Source of the DNA: Candidatus Synechococcus calcipolaris G9
Lineage (GTDB): Bacteria; Cyanobacteriota; Cyanobacteriia; Thermosynechococcales; Thermosynechococcaceae
Assembly: GCF_029582805.1 (NCBI RefSeq)
Contig: NZ_JAKKUT010000001.1
Span: 1 to 64,000, forward strand
DNA: 64,000 nucleotides
Direction: 5' to 3'
Each line of letters opens with the position of its first letter. Position 1 is the first letter of the stretch. A model generated the notes under the pieces. That model had not been told where the DNA came from, ran no database searches, and saw only the letters and a program-made list of their open reading frames with translations. Positions 15,011 through 24,513 of the stretch are shown one piece after another. The position numbers and the translations under genes are program-made.

Positions 15011-16345
15011 TTGAACCTCATTCCCTTAAATCTCACTCCTCTAACTCACTGGCTGAAATGGGGCCCACTGCGCTGGGTTTGCTTTACCCTTTTGGGTCTA
15101 AGCCTCACCCTCCTACCCGGCTGTTTTACTCCCCCGGCCCCCGGCGGCCCGGAAATTGAATTTTGGACAATGCAACTTCAGCCCAAGTTTACGGACTATT
15201 TCAATCAACTGATCCAGGAATTTGAAGCTGATCACGAGGGAGTCCGCATTCGTTGGGTGGACGTGCCCTGGACGGCCATGCAAAGTCGAATCCTCACGTC
15301 CATCTCCGCAGGAACAGCCCCGGATGTGGTGAACCTCAACCCGGATTTTGCCTCCCAATTGGCGGCCCGCAACGCCTGGCTAGATTTAGATGAAAAAATT
15401 CCCCCAGAGGTCAAGGAGCAGTATTTACCCAATATTTGGGCCGCCACCACGGTGGATGGTCAAAGTTTTGGCATTCCCTGGTATCTAACCTCGCGGATTA
15501 CCATATACAATCAAGAGCTTTTAGACCAAGCAGGTATCCCCCGTCCCCCCCAGACCTTTGCCGAACTCGCGGAGATCGCTCCGGCAGTCAAACAAGCCAC
15601 GGGCAAATATGCCTTCTTTATTACCATGGTTCCAGAGGACTCCGCTGAATTAATGGAATCCATGGTACAGATGGGCGTGGAACTTGTAGACGATCAGGGG
15701 AAGGCAGCCTTTAATACTCCGGCGGGCAAGGCGGCCTTTCAGTATTGGTTAGACCTATATCGCCAGGGGTTGATTCCGCCCCAAGTCCTAACGGAAGGTC
15801 ATCGCCAAGGCATTGAACTCTATCAATCGGGGCAAAGTGCCGTCCTCATGTCCAGTCCAGAATTTTTGAATACTGTTGCCATCAACTCTCCTGACATTGC
15901 CCAAGTGTCTAGCGTATCCACTCAACTCACGGGGGATACGGGCAAGAAAAATGTGGCCGTGATGAATTTGGTGATTCCCCGCAGTACGGATCAACCGGAT
16001 CTAGCGGTAGAGTTTGCCCTCTTTGTTACAAACAATACCAATCAACTGGCCTTTGCCAAAGCAGCGAATGTTCTCCCCTCGACAATCGCCGCCCTAGGGG
16101 ATCCCTTTTTCCAGGAGAGTAACGCCGATGCCAGCCCCAGCGATCGGGCCCGAGCCGTCAGTGCCAGTCAAATGACCCAAGCAGAAGTCCTGATCCCACC
16201 CGTGGCTGATGTAAAGCAATTACAGCGAACCCTCTATGAAAACCTGCAAGCGGTACTCCTAGAGCGGAAAACCATTGATCAGGCCCTCACGGATGCCGAG
16301 GAAACCTGGAACCAGCGACAGGCATCACGCAACGCTAATCAATGA
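15011..16345 (+). CDS. Sugar ABC transporter substrate-binding lipoprotein
   Basis: 444 residues from a TTG at 15011. No ATG is available in frame before the signal peptide. The lipoprotein signal (WVCFTLLGLSLTLLPGC) ends in the lipobox LPGC. The rest is a family-1 extracellular solute-binding protein: EIEFWTMQLQPKFTDYFNQL, ISAGTAPDVVNLNPDFASQL, GIPWYLTSRITIYNQELLDQ. It would deliver a sugar, perhaps a disaccharide or glucosylglycerol-type solute, to an ABC permease. No permease or ATPase gene is adjacent, so the partner must lie elsewhere. The 3' end overlaps the convergent UPF0114 gene by 7 bp. Confidence 0.92.
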   Translation: MNLIPLNLTPLTHWLKWGPLRWVCFTLLGLSLTLLPGCFTPPAPGGPEIEFWTMQLQPKFTDYFNQLIQEFEADHEGVRIRWVDVPWTAMQSRILTSISAGTAPDVVNLNPDFASQLAARNAWLDLDEKIPPEVKEQYLPNIWAATTVDGQSFGIPWYLTSRITIYNQELLDQAGIPRPPQTFAELAEIAPAVKQATGKYAFFITMVPEDSAELMESMVQMGVELVDDQGKAAFNTPAGKAAFQYWLDLYRQGLIPPQVLTEGHRQGIELYQSGQSAVLMSSPEFLNTVAINSPDIAQVSSVSTQLTGDTGKKNVAVMNLVIPRSTDQPDLAVEFALFVTNNTNQLAFAKAANVLPSTIAALGDPFFQESNADASPSDRARAVSASQMTQAEVLIPPVADVKQLQRTLYENLQAVLLERKTIDQALTDAEETWNQRQASRNANQ

Positions 16346-16863
16346 TGATCGGCATGGGCACGCTGCATTAAATAGCTACTAATGGAAATAATTAAGACCG
16401 CTGCCCCCACCAAGAGTAAATCTTCACTGGACTCGACTTTCACACTCAACATTTGCTTGAAAAAGGTGATGACCAATGCCATCACAATCGCCTTGAGTAA
16501 TTTATCCTTGAGGCGATCGAGGGATTGGGATTCTAAAAGGGGTTGATTACTATCATCATTGGCAGCAATGTCGATTTTGGAAATGAATAGCTCATAAATA
16601 CCCAGAGCAAAAATCAATAGAATAATTGCAATGATATAAATATCAATACCTGTAATAATATAACCCAGGGTTTTTGTATAGGTCTCAGGGACATTGGGGT
16701 TAACTATTTGGTGGATAATTCCCCGGACAATCTCCTCACTGCCAACGATGATTAATGTCACCACACTAATCAAACTAAAGGCCACTGGGATAATGACTAA
16801 AAGGCGAAAATACCAGAGAAAGGATTCAACAAATAACTCTAATCGCGCCACTCGTTTAGCCAT
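16339..16863 (-). CDS. UPF0114 (YqhA-like) membrane protein
   Basis: 174 residues with four hydrophobic segments: FRLLVIIPVAFSLISVVTLI, GIDIYIIAIILLIFALGIYE, KAIVMALVITFFKQML and LLLVGAAVLIISISSYLM. ELFISKID and the LKDKLLKAI segment are typical of the UPF0114 family, whose function is unknown. It is the last gene of a minus-strand run of ion-transport-like proteins and starts 1 bp after the stop of the P-type ATPase, so it is very likely co-expressed and possibly functionally linked with it. Confidence 0.9.
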   Translation of the reverse strand: MAKRVARLELFVESFLWYFRLLVIIPVAFSLISVVTLIIVGSEEIVRGIIHQIVNPNVPETYTKTLGYIITGIDIYIIAIILLIFALGIYELFISKIDIAANDDSNQPLLESQSLDRLKDKLLKAIVMALVITFFKQMLSVKVESSEDLLLVGAAVLIISISSYLMQRAHADHH

Positions 16864-16864
16864 A

Positions 16865-19153
16865 TTAATTTAACTTCTCCTGAAGTTGGGCAAAACTGCG
16901 CCGGGGGCGTTTCTTCCAGGGAACGGTGAGTAAACCTTCCTGGGAGCGTCCACTGGTTTTCTTCACCCCTTTGACTGATTTCTGGTGGGCAAAAATTCGC
17001 AGACCATTTAATTCTGCCAGCAGCGTTGCCCCATTACTAATTAAAACGGCAACGACCGGATGCATACTCAGGAAAATTCCCGCCAAAACAACGCTGACAT
17101 TGGGAATCACCACCAGGGCAATGTTTTGATTAATGATCTGCATGACCTCTTTACTCAGGGCGATCGCCTGGAGAATACCCTGAAGATCATTTTGCATTAA
17201 TAAAATATCCGCCGTTTGCCGGGCCACATCACTGCCTTCACTCAGGGAGATGGAAATATCTGCATGGGCTAGGGCCGCTGAATCATTTAACCCCTCGCCG
17301 ACAAAGGCCACCACCTGCTTCCCTTTATCTCGCAATTGTTGAATAATTTCCGCCTTCTCCTCCGGTAAAACATTGGTATAAATATTACCGAGGCGGAAAC
17401 CCGCACTGTAGGCTACCGCATTGGCAACCTCATGGTGATCCCCTGTCACCATATAGCAGTCAATTCTTTGTTTTTTCAATGCAGAAATCAACGCCGCGGC
17501 CTCTGGTCGCAGAGGATTACTATAGGAAACAATGGCCACTAATTCTTGATTACAGGAAACGTACACCAAGGAGCGATTCCACAGCACCCCCTCATGGGAG
17601 CGTAGATCATCTATGTTGGCCTCAATCCCAGCGGCTTGAATAAATTCCAGGGTTCCCACCCGAATCTCCTGATCGGCGATCTTGGCGATCACCCCCCGCC
17701 CCGGCTCATAATCCCAATCGGTATAGTCTCCGGGGGACACTCCCTTCTCTTGGGCATAGTCCAGAATTGCAATGCCAAAGGGATGGTTGACGTGCTGCTC
17801 TACGGTGGCTAACCAGTATAAAAGTGTTTCCTCCGTCAAATCTTCTTGCAGGATTTGCAGACCAGAAATCGTTCCTCGCACTTCCGTCAGGGTACCGGTT
17901 TTATCAAAGACAATGGCATCCAATCGGGAGAGGAGTTCCAAGGCCCGACCATTGCGAATATACACTCCGAGTTGGGGGGCATGACTCAGGGCAGCAAGGA
18001 TAGCCGTGGGCACGGTAATACCAATCCCCGAACCAAAATCAAGCTGGAGGGGAGCAATGGAGCGATGGGCATCCCGGGTGAGAGCAAAGACGACGGCGGA
18101 AACCCCCATGGCGGGCAAAATAGCTTTATTAGAAATCTCTTCGGCATAATTTTCAATGCGGGTATCTAGATGGGGAGCCTGCTTGGCCAAAAATAGGACT
18201 TGGGCTACCTTGGTTTGATTCCCCACCCGTTCAGCCCGAATACAAATTTGGCCCTTGGCCACCACCGTCGAGGCAAAAACCTCTCCATCGGGTTCACAGG
18301 GGAGCAACTCTCCTTCACCCGTTAGGAATTGCTGATTAATCAAGGCTGTTCCCCAAACAATCCGCCCATCCACAGGAATCGCTGCCCCCGTGGACACAAT
18401 CACGTAATCCCCCGGTTGCATATCCCGAATGGTAACCTGTTGCTTTTGCCCCTGCCGCTCAATCCAGTAGGTGCGGGTCAGGTCAAAGGGATCAAAGACC
18501 TGTTTCTCGCCCACTTGGGCGGTCATATCCCGCATGGATCCTCCCCAGGTATTCATGGTCGAGGCAAGGGCCGGGGCCATAAATTCCCCTTGGAGGGCAT
18601 GGAGAATCGTCCAGAGGGATTCCAGGTGGGTCACGTTGAGGGGTTCTTTATGCTCAATGCTCTCTAGAGCTTCCCGAAAGGTGGGTAAGGCCGCCCAAAG
18701 AACCAGACCAGTAATCACGACGGGGTAAAAGGGAATGGTGGGAGGTAAGAGGGCAATAATTCCCAGGACGGCTACAGGAATGGCCATGCGGCTGAGAAAG
18801 TAGTCCGTGTTCCAGGGGGAGTACACCTGTTTGTCAACGGGCAAGCATCGGGGGGGAGGTAGGTCGGGATCATTGGCCCGCTGAGCGATCGCCAGGATTA
18901 GATCTAGGTGGTTGGTATCAGGTTCATATTCAACGACCACCGAGGATGCCGCCACATTAATGCGGATCTGCTGAATCGGGTCTTCGCCGACCAATAAATA
19001 TTGCAACTGACGAAGATAGGTTTCATTGTGACGCAACTGGGGGATCCGCAGGCGAACCCGGCCAGGTAGGGTGTGAACCACTTCACAGGTGATCGCATCG
19101 GCGGAGGTTGAACCGAGGGCAGTGGTAGGAGAAATGGAGTTAGGGGTTGCCAT
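16865..19153 (-). CDS. P1B-like P-type ATPase lacking the CPC motif
   Basis: 762 residues. The N-terminal HMA_2-type domain (HTLPGRVRLRIPQL) has no CxxC metal site. The actuator TGE is at 278-280 and the phosphorylation motif FDKTGTLT has Asp417. MVTGDHHEVANAVA is the nucleotide-domain segment, and the hinge is VAFVGEGLNDSAAL (GEGLND where GDGxND is usual). In the transmembrane helix that carries the CPC metal site in Cu/Zn/Cd pumps, this protein reads FGSGIGITVPTA (373-384), so both cysteines are missing. It is therefore probably not a copper or zinc exporter, and the substrate is open. It overlaps the bestrophin-like gene by 14 bp. Confidence 0.93.
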   Translation of the reverse strand: MATPNSISPTTALGSTSADAITCEVVHTLPGRVRLRIPQLRHNETYLRQLQYLLVGEDPIQQIRINVAASSVVVEYEPDTNHLDLILAIAQRANDPDLPPPRCLPVDKQVYSPWNTDYFLSRMAIPVAVLGIIALLPPTIPFYPVVITGLVLWAALPTFREALESIEHKEPLNVTHLESLWTILHALQGEFMAPALASTMNTWGGSMRDMTAQVGEKQVFDPFDLTRTYWIERQGQKQQVTIRDMQPGDYVIVSTGAAIPVDGRIVWGTALINQQFLTGEGELLPCEPDGEVFASTVVAKGQICIRAERVGNQTKVAQVLFLAKQAPHLDTRIENYAEEISNKAILPAMGVSAVVFALTRDAHRSIAPLQLDFGSGIGITVPTAILAALSHAPQLGVYIRNGRALELLSRLDAIVFDKTGTLTEVRGTISGLQILQEDLTEETLLYWLATVEQHVNHPFGIAILDYAQEKGVSPGDYTDWDYEPGRGVIAKIADQEIRVGTLEFIQAAGIEANIDDLRSHEGVLWNRSLVYVSCNQELVAIVSYSNPLRPEAAALISALKKQRIDCYMVTGDHHEVANAVAYSAGFRLGNIYTNVLPEEKAEIIQQLRDKGKQVVAFVGEGLNDSAALAHADISISLSEGSDVARQTADILLMQNDLQGILQAIALSKEVMQIINQNIALVVIPNVSVVLAGIFLSMHPVVAVLISNGATLLAELNGLRIFAHQKSVKGVKKTSGRSQEGLLTVPWKKRPRRSFAQLQEKLN

Positions 19154-20063
19154 GGCGGGGAACGGGGATGGAACAATGATCCTGATGAACAGGACTGGGT
19201 TTAGTATGGATCAAATCTTCGACATTTTGCTGAATTGTCACACAAATGCTATCTAAGGGTAAATCATTGGCATCTTGGCCAAAGGGATTTTCGATTTCCA
19301 GGCCAATTTCTTCCACCCCAAACAAGGTAAAGGCGATCAGACTCACAACTGGGCCGGTATACCACGCGAGGTCATGCACCATTTGAAAGGGGAGGAGGAG
19401 GCAGTAGAGCAGGAGCAGTTGACGCAAATGAATCGCGTAGGCGAGGGGAATGGGGGTTTTGACAATTCGTTCACAGCCACCCAAATAATCCACTAAAAAA
19501 ACAAGTAGTTCATCCATATAGGTGAGTTGGTAGAGGGGAAGGTGGCCTTTGCGATACTCACTATGGAGATAATTTTCAATCCAGTAGGCAATCCGTAGGG
19601 GAGGATTTTGTACCGTCACCAGTTCGTTGTACTGGATAGGGCTGATTAGCGTGGCCAGTTCGTCCAAGGATTCATTACGCAAATGCTGTTTTGTGGCAAT
19701 GGCGTAGGCTACGACTAAACGGACGGTGTCAATTTTTCGTTGATGATCGCCGTCCTCTTCTTCTTCAATAGCTACCCAGATCAGGCGGGTCAAGCTGCGG
19801 GAGGTGTTGATCAGTTGGCCCCAAAGTTTACGGCCTTCCCAGAAATGTTCATAGCCTGTATTGGTGCGGAGAACCAGCAGTAACCCCAAAACGACACTGG
19901 GAATAATACTACCCAACACTGGCCAACTTACGCTGACGACATGAAGATGAATCGCACTCACCAAAACCCCAAAAAGCCCACAAAAAATGACTTGGGGCAA
20001 AATGGCAGGAATCACTGAGCCTCGATACTGCAGGGCCAGATATAGCCAGCGGGGCCGTTCCAA
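19140..20063 (-). CDS. Bestrophin-like anion channel family protein (UPF0187)
   Basis: 307 residues from a TTG at 20063. No ATG exists in this frame nearby, and the open frame extends about 25 codons further upstream without a good start, so the N-terminus is uncertain. Features: YRGSVIPAILPQVIFCGLFG, LRTNTGYEHFWEGRKLWGQL (the family signature), PIPLAYAIHLRQLLLLYCLL, and IGLEIENPFGQDANDLPLD near the C-terminus, which in bestrophins forms the regulatory segment. Cyanobacterial bestrophin-like proteins have been linked to bicarbonate or chloride passage across membranes. Which ion applies here is not evident. Confidence 0.9.
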   Translation of the reverse strand: MERPRWLYLALQYRGSVIPAILPQVIFCGLFGVLVSAIHLHVVSVSWPVLGSIIPSVVLGLLLVLRTNTGYEHFWEGRKLWGQLINTSRSLTRLIWVAIEEEEDGDHQRKIDTVRLVVAYAIATKQHLRNESLDELATLISPIQYNELVTVQNPPLRIAYWIENYLHSEYRKGHLPLYQLTYMDELLVFLVDYLGGCERIVKTPIPLAYAIHLRQLLLLYCLLLPFQMVHDLAWYTGPVVSLIAFTLFGVEEIGLEIENPFGQDANDLPLDSICVTIQQNVEDLIHTKPSPVHQDHCSIPVPRHGNP

Positions 20064-20155
20064 GAGTCGTTTGGCAACTCCCGATTTGGGGCGACGGCTC
20101 TGAAGCTGCTTCAGTTGGGGTGGGGGATCGGGGGTGGGGTGGGGAATCCATGGTG

Positions 20156-20560
20156 TTAGAGGGGTCGCTCTTGCCGTAAAAGCAATCCTAGACGGACAGC
20201 CCCAATTCCAAGGACAGGGGCACCAAACCAGTAGAGTAAGGCTAACCCAAATTGCGATCGCTCTGCCATATTTATTACTTCCAAACTATAGCTGGAAAAA
20301 GTAGTATAGGCCCCAAGAAAGCCGGTCATCACCAGCAGTTGAATATCCGGTGAAAATCGCAGGGAAACCACTATCCCCATACAAAAGCAGCCCGTGACAT
20401 CAATAAAGAGGGTGCCAAAGGGAAAGGTCTGTCCCAACCAATTTTGAAACAGAAGTTCCAGATAGTAGCGAGCTAAGCCACCGGGAATGGCTCCCAGACT
20501 AATGGCGATCGCCGACCGTAGGGGCCGATGCCAACGGGACGGAGCAGGTAGCAATGACAT
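20156..20560 (-). CDS. crcB: Fluoride exporter CrcB/Fluc
   Basis: 134 residues with four membrane helices. Family marks: GAIPGGLARYYLE, FPFGTLFIDVTGCFCMGIVV (the usual asparagine of GTLxVN is replaced by Asp in FIDVTG), FLGAYTTFSSYSLEVI (the TTFSTF-type filter) and GIGAVRLG. CrcB dimers export fluoride. No fluoride riboswitch is visible upstream: the gene lies only 20 bp behind the stop of the preceding 502-aa gene, so it is expressed from an upstream promoter. CrcB genes are often found in pairs, and only one is present here. Confidence 0.94.
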   Translation of the reverse strand: MSLLPAPSRWHRPLRSAIAISLGAIPGGLARYYLELLFQNWLGQTFPFGTLFIDVTGCFCMGIVVSLRFSPDIQLLVMTGFLGAYTTFSSYSLEVINMAERSQFGLALLYWFGAPVLGIGAVRLGLLLRQERPL

Positions 20561-20580
20561 GGGTTAATTTAAGGATTTAG

Positions 20581-22089
20581 CTAGGGATCAAGTTGATCAT
20601 GGTATTCCCGGGACTGAAGTAAGACCGATTCTACCCCTTCGCTTTGAACTTGGCGAATAAAATTAATTTTTGCATCCTCTAGCCAGGCAATGAGTAAATC
20701 TTGAATGGCCTGACCCACATGCTCCTGCTGCATTTCTCGACTAAAGGAATGTCCAAAGTTTTGCACTAATTGATTGACCAAAAGACTGCCCTGGCGTTGG
20801 GCCTCCGTATCTAAAAGTGGAGGTAGGGTTTGGCTCTTATCTAGCATCTGGAAAAAGCGGGCGGTAATATCCCTGGCCAATTGATCGCGCCACTGGTGGG
20901 GGAGATCTTGAAAACCAGGAATCTCCATTAAGTAACGGTAGGGGGGCGTTTTCAGCATTGTTTGTTCAATACTAAAGGCGACGAGGGATTCGATATCTGG
21001 TCGCAGTTGGGGGAGTACCTTATAGGTAGTGATCTGTAAAACCAAGCTGGCTAATTGGGCCAATTCATCCACCTCATCCTCGGAGGCGATCGCCGCAGTC
21101 GTCACCAGAGAAGGTTTCCGTCGCCGAGGCAACCATCGAGCCACCTGGCCCCGCCGCACTGCTCCCTGGAGTTGGCTTAAAACCTGCAAAACCACCACTT
21201 CGCTCACATCTTCGGCAATGGCCGCCACAAAACTTTCTGAACTCTGCTCCCGGATGCGTTTCAGGCTAATCAGTTGGGCCTGGTCTAAGCGAATGGCCAC
21301 GGGTACAATTCGTAGCCACACCCAGGTGGGGGCCAACCACCAAAAAGGAAAAAAGAGGACGATGTCGTACCAACGCACAACAATGGCATCCAGCCAGCGA
21401 CTACTGCGATTTCGGCGTTGTAACCAATAAGTACGGCCCAAAAACTCGATAAAAAATAACAGACTAAAGGGAATATCGAGTACTCCCACCCGGTTAATAA
21501 ATTGACCGTCCTCACCAATGGCCCGCCAATAGTTGGTTTGGATCAAGGGGGAAATGGTGGACTGAAACCAAGCCAGATTGGTTTGCCAATCCGCTTCATT
21601 CATATATTCGGGCCCCCAAAAGGCATTGAAGGACTCACGGGCAGAGGCTTCCCGGCCAGTTGTGCCAAATACTTGGTCCCGCATTAAGTTTTTAATCCGC
21701 TCCAGAGTACCGGTCTTTTCTGCCAACAAAAACGGATTGGTGTCAATCATCTCACTGCTGTGATCGCGCAGGTCTTCGAGGAGGGCGGCAGTTGCCTCTG
21801 AATTGACCCCCTGCTGTTGAATCGTTGTTTCTAGCTGATCCACGATCTCCAGGTAAGCGGCGGTCTCCCGGTGGGGTTCAATGCCCTTCATGGGGTCGTA
21901 CAGGGGGGTGATGTCCACGGGTAAGGGAATGACGATAGTGCGCTGGGTTAGGGGTAAGGGAATATGGCCGAGGAGCCAAAAATTGCGAAAGGGCACATAG
22001 GTTAAGTCAAAGAGCATCACCAGTAAATTGGCACTGGCTATGATCGCCATTAGTCGCTCATAGCGACGATTAAGAAGTTTATCTAGCAT
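20581..22089 (-). CDS. Conserved cyanobacterial membrane protein, function unknown
   Basis: 502 residues, ATG at 22089. It has an N-terminal membrane helix (LMAIIASANLLVMLFDLTYV), a lumenal or periplasmic domain of about 190 residues, then two or three hydrophobic segments (FSLLFFIEFLGRTYW; WYDIVLFFPFWWLAPTWVWL) ending in RIVPVAIRL, and a long C-terminal cytoplasmic part rich in helices. The second membrane block, with LDAIVVRWYDIVLF and RIVPVAIRL, faintly recalls the S3-S4 part of voltage-sensor channels, but this is only an impression. It heads the ion-transport run with crcB, bestrophin-like, P-type ATPase and UPF0114 genes, which suggests a role in ion homeostasis. Confidence 0.75.
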   Translation of the reverse strand: MLDKLLNRRYERLMAIIASANLLVMLFDLTYVPFRNFWLLGHIPLPLTQRTIVIPLPVDITPLYDPMKGIEPHRETAAYLEIVDQLETTIQQQGVNSEATAALLEDLRDHSSEMIDTNPFLLAEKTGTLERIKNLMRDQVFGTTGREASARESFNAFWGPEYMNEADWQTNLAWFQSTISPLIQTNYWRAIGEDGQFINRVGVLDIPFSLLFFIEFLGRTYWLQRRNRSSRWLDAIVVRWYDIVLFFPFWWLAPTWVWLRIVPVAIRLDQAQLISLKRIREQSSESFVAAIAEDVSEVVVLQVLSQLQGAVRRGQVARWLPRRRKPSLVTTAAIASEDEVDELAQLASLVLQITTYKVLPQLRPDIESLVAFSIEQTMLKTPPYRYLMEIPGFQDLPHQWRDQLARDITARFFQMLDKSQTLPPLLDTEAQRQGSLLVNQLVQNFGHSFSREMQQEHVGQAIQDLLIAWLEDAKINFIRQVQSEGVESVLLQSREYHDQLDP

Positions 22090-22296
22090 TTCTCTGACTC
22101 AAAGAATCACCAGTCCAACCATAGCCGTCCGTTGAGTCCTGCGTCTATACTGGTTGAGGCAAGCCATTTGGACTGTTTCTCTAGCCATTGCCGCGATCGC
22201 CGAATTCAAAAGGCTAAAATCGCTAAAATAATGATCCATAAATCGGTGATCATTAATTCGTGATCATTTATTACCCCATCTGTCGGTTGGATTCCT

Positions 22297-23265
22297 ATGC
22301 CGTTTGAGATCAATCAGGGACTTGGCAAACATAACTCCCAAAAGGACTTCTACGCTGTCTTAGGCGTTCCCATGAAGGCAAACGCTAATGAAATACGCCG
22401 ACGATACCTGAAAATCGCCAAAAACCTCCACCCTGATAGCCGCGATGAAGATTCCGGCAAAAAAGTCGCCAGTGACTTGCTCTCAAAATTTGTGAATCCC
22501 GCCTATGAAGCCCTCTCCCAGGAAAAGGAGCGGGAGGAATACGACATTATTTTGCGTCTCTTGAAGGAGCAGTTAACTAATCACCGAGTCGCTCCGGAAC
22601 CAACCAGTGAGGCGGCCAAAGCCCTGCTCACCCATCCTGATATTGAAGCAGGATATCAACAGGCCCTCGCCGAGATTGCCCAGAAACAGTATCAAAATCT
22701 GGATGATATTCTCACTCTGACCGCAGAAATCAGTGAACTTAATTTAGTCTATTTACTGCGGCGTGATGGCGGCCAAGTTCCCGCATCTCCGTCCCCACGA
22801 GTTTCGCCACCAACCGTTGCTCCTCCCCGCCCTGGAACATCCTCTAGCAGTTCTACCCCAGCGGCAAATAGTGGTTCCCAGGCAAGTGCGCCGCCCACCC
22901 CCGAACCGGCCCCAGCAGCAAAAAGCGATAGCTATGTTGATAAGTACTATCGTCGGGCTGAAGAATTTCTCGCTAAAAATAACTATACAGAGGCGATTAA
23001 AGAACTTCGGGATGCCCTGAATATCAATGGCAAAAGTAGTCGTTGCCACGCCCTTTTAGGGAAAGTTTATCTCCAGCAGGGAACCCTGACCATGGCTAAG
23101 GTGCATTTTAATCAGGCCCTTAAGATTAATCCCCAGGAGGCGATCGCCATTGAGGGGATGGCAACCATGGCCAAGCATGAAAAACGGGCGGCCCAACAAA
23201 AAGCAAAATCAAACCCGCCGGAAAAAGCCAAGGGAGGATTTTTTGGTTTATTTGGGAAAAAATAA
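22297..23265 (+). CDS. DnaJ-domain protein with C-terminal TPR repeats
   Basis: 322 residues. J-domain at about 17-90 (DFYAVLGVPMKANANEIRRR, with the intact HPD in NLHPDSRD). A linker rich in Pro, Ser and Thr (about 165-210) separates it from two TPR-like repeats (YRRAEEFLAKNNYTEAIKEL and HALLGKVYLQQGTLTMAKVH) and a lysine-rich tail ending FFGLFGKK. It is probably a co-chaperone that recruits Hsp70 to TPR-bound clients. No zinc-finger or substrate-binding DnaJ domains are present. The stop is 9 bp before hisZ, suggesting co-transcription. Confidence 0.92.
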   Translation: MPFEINQGLGKHNSQKDFYAVLGVPMKANANEIRRRYLKIAKNLHPDSRDEDSGKKVASDLLSKFVNPAYEALSQEKEREEYDIILRLLKEQLTNHRVAPEPTSEAAKALLTHPDIEAGYQQALAEIAQKQYQNLDDILTLTAEISELNLVYLLRRDGGQVPASPSPRVSPPTVAPPRPGTSSSSSTPAANSGSQASAPPTPEPAPAAKSDSYVDKYYRRAEEFLAKNNYTEAIKELRDALNINGKSSRCHALLGKVYLQQGTLTMAKVHFNQALKINPQEAIAIEGMATMAKHEKRAAQQKAKSNPPEKAKGGFFGLFGKK

Positions 23266-23274
23266 ATAAACGTT

Positions 23275-24513
23275 ATGGTCTATCAACCTGCCACTGGCGC
23301 AAGGGATCTGCTGCCCCTAGATGTTGCCCGTCAACGCTGGTTAGAACAACGATTGGAACAGGTTTTCCATCGCTGGGGCTACCAAGAGATTATTACGCCG
23401 ACCATTGAAAAAATTGAGACTCTGATTGCTGGAGGGGCCCTAGAGTCCGATACCTTGATTCATTTACGCCATGGGGATGGGGAATCCCTAGGGTTGCGGC
23501 CGGAACTAACGGCTTCCATTGCCCGGGCTGCGGTGACGCGGATGGCCGGTGTTACCTTCCCCCAAAGACTCTACTACAAGGCGAATGTGTTTCGGCGATC
23601 GCCCCTCCAGGGGATGAGTGCCCAACGTTTAACCCAGCAACAGGAATTTTTCCAGACCGGCGCGGAATTAATTGGTGGGGGAGGACTGGCCGCCGATGCG
23701 GAAATCCTCCTCATTGTCCAAGACTGTCTCCATAACCTTGGTCTATCTCCCTGTTACTTACTCTTGGGGGATGGGGGCCTCACCCAGATGCTTTTAGGGG
23801 AGTTTCCCCCGGAATGGCGGGGATTGATTCGCCAGAACCTTGCCCGTTTAGATCGGGTGGCTCTAGAGAGTTTACCGGCGACGCTGCGGAATCGGGCCTT
23901 AGATCTTTTTGATCTGCGGGGGGCGGCCACCGATGTCTGCGATCGCCTGGAAGACTGGCCCCTCTCTACTCCGGCCCAAGAGCGATTACAGCAATTAAAG
24001 AGCCTAATCGACTTGATTGGCAGCAGCGATCATCCCTTGCCCCTGACCCTGGATCTGAGTTTGATCCAATCCTTTGACTATTACACCGGTATTGTGTTTG
24101 ATGTGATGGCGCAAACTGAGACCGAACTAAAAGTTGTGGCCCAAGGTGGGCGATACGATCAGTTATTGGGAACATACCACCCGGAAGGACAATCGACCCC
24201 TGGGATTGGTTTTGTCTTTAATCTGGAGGATCTAGAACAGGCTCTTTTGCGGACGGGCCACCTTGCTACGGGTATAGCCCACAGTCAATGGCTAGTGATC
24301 CCCACGGCGGAAAATGCCCTTGGTGCAGCCTTTGCCCATGCCCAAACCCTGCGGCTAGAGGGAACTACCCGGGTTGAAGTTGCCCTGGAAATGCTGGCCC
24401 CCGAACAATTCCGGGCCTATGCCCGCGATCGCAATATTCCCTACCTGGCATGGGTAGATGCCCAGGGCCGACCCCAGGTTGAAGCCCTAAGCACGGAGAT
24501 GGTGCGATGCTAA
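23275..24513 (+). CDS. hisZ: ATP phosphoribosyltransferase regulatory subunit
   Basis: 412 residues, class II aaRS-like fold: [30 protein letters not shown] (motif 1 area), [48 protein letters not shown] and [12 protein letters not shown]. It looks like HisS but lacks the anticodon-binding end of a synthetase, and the directly following short-form hisG (7-bp overlap) shows that it is HisZ. The HisG-HisZ octamer catalyses and regulates the first step of histidine synthesis from ATP and PRPP. The overlap ATGCTAA indicates translational coupling and fixed stoichiometry. Confidence 0.95.
   Translation: MVYQPATGARDLLPLDVARQRWLEQRLEQVFHRWGYQEIITPTIEKIETLIAGGALESDTLIHLRHGDGESLGLRPELTASIARAAVTRMAGVTFPQRLYYKANVFRRSPLQGMSAQRLTQQQEFFQTGAELIGGGGLAADAEILLIVQDCLHNLGLSPCYLLLGDGGLTQMLLGEFPPEWRGLIRQNLARLDRVALESLPATLRNRALDLFDLRGAATDVCDRLEDWPLSTPAQERLQQLKSLIDLIGSSDHPLPLTLDLSLIQSFDYYTGIVFDVMAQTETELKVVAQGGRYDQLLGTYHPEGQSTPGIGFVFNLEDLEQALLRTGHLATGIAHSQWLVIPTAENALGAAFAHAQTLRLEGTTRVEVALEMLAPEQFRAYARDRNIPYLAWVDAQGRPQVEALSTEMVRC

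Noticed and set aside
14776-15159. 127-aa plus-strand frame
   Set aside because: Bridges the end of mscL and the start of the binding protein in another frame; no motif of its own.
20561-20580. Fluoride riboswitch upstream of crcB
   Set aside because: Only 20 bp separate crcB from the preceding gene, too short for the riboswitch.
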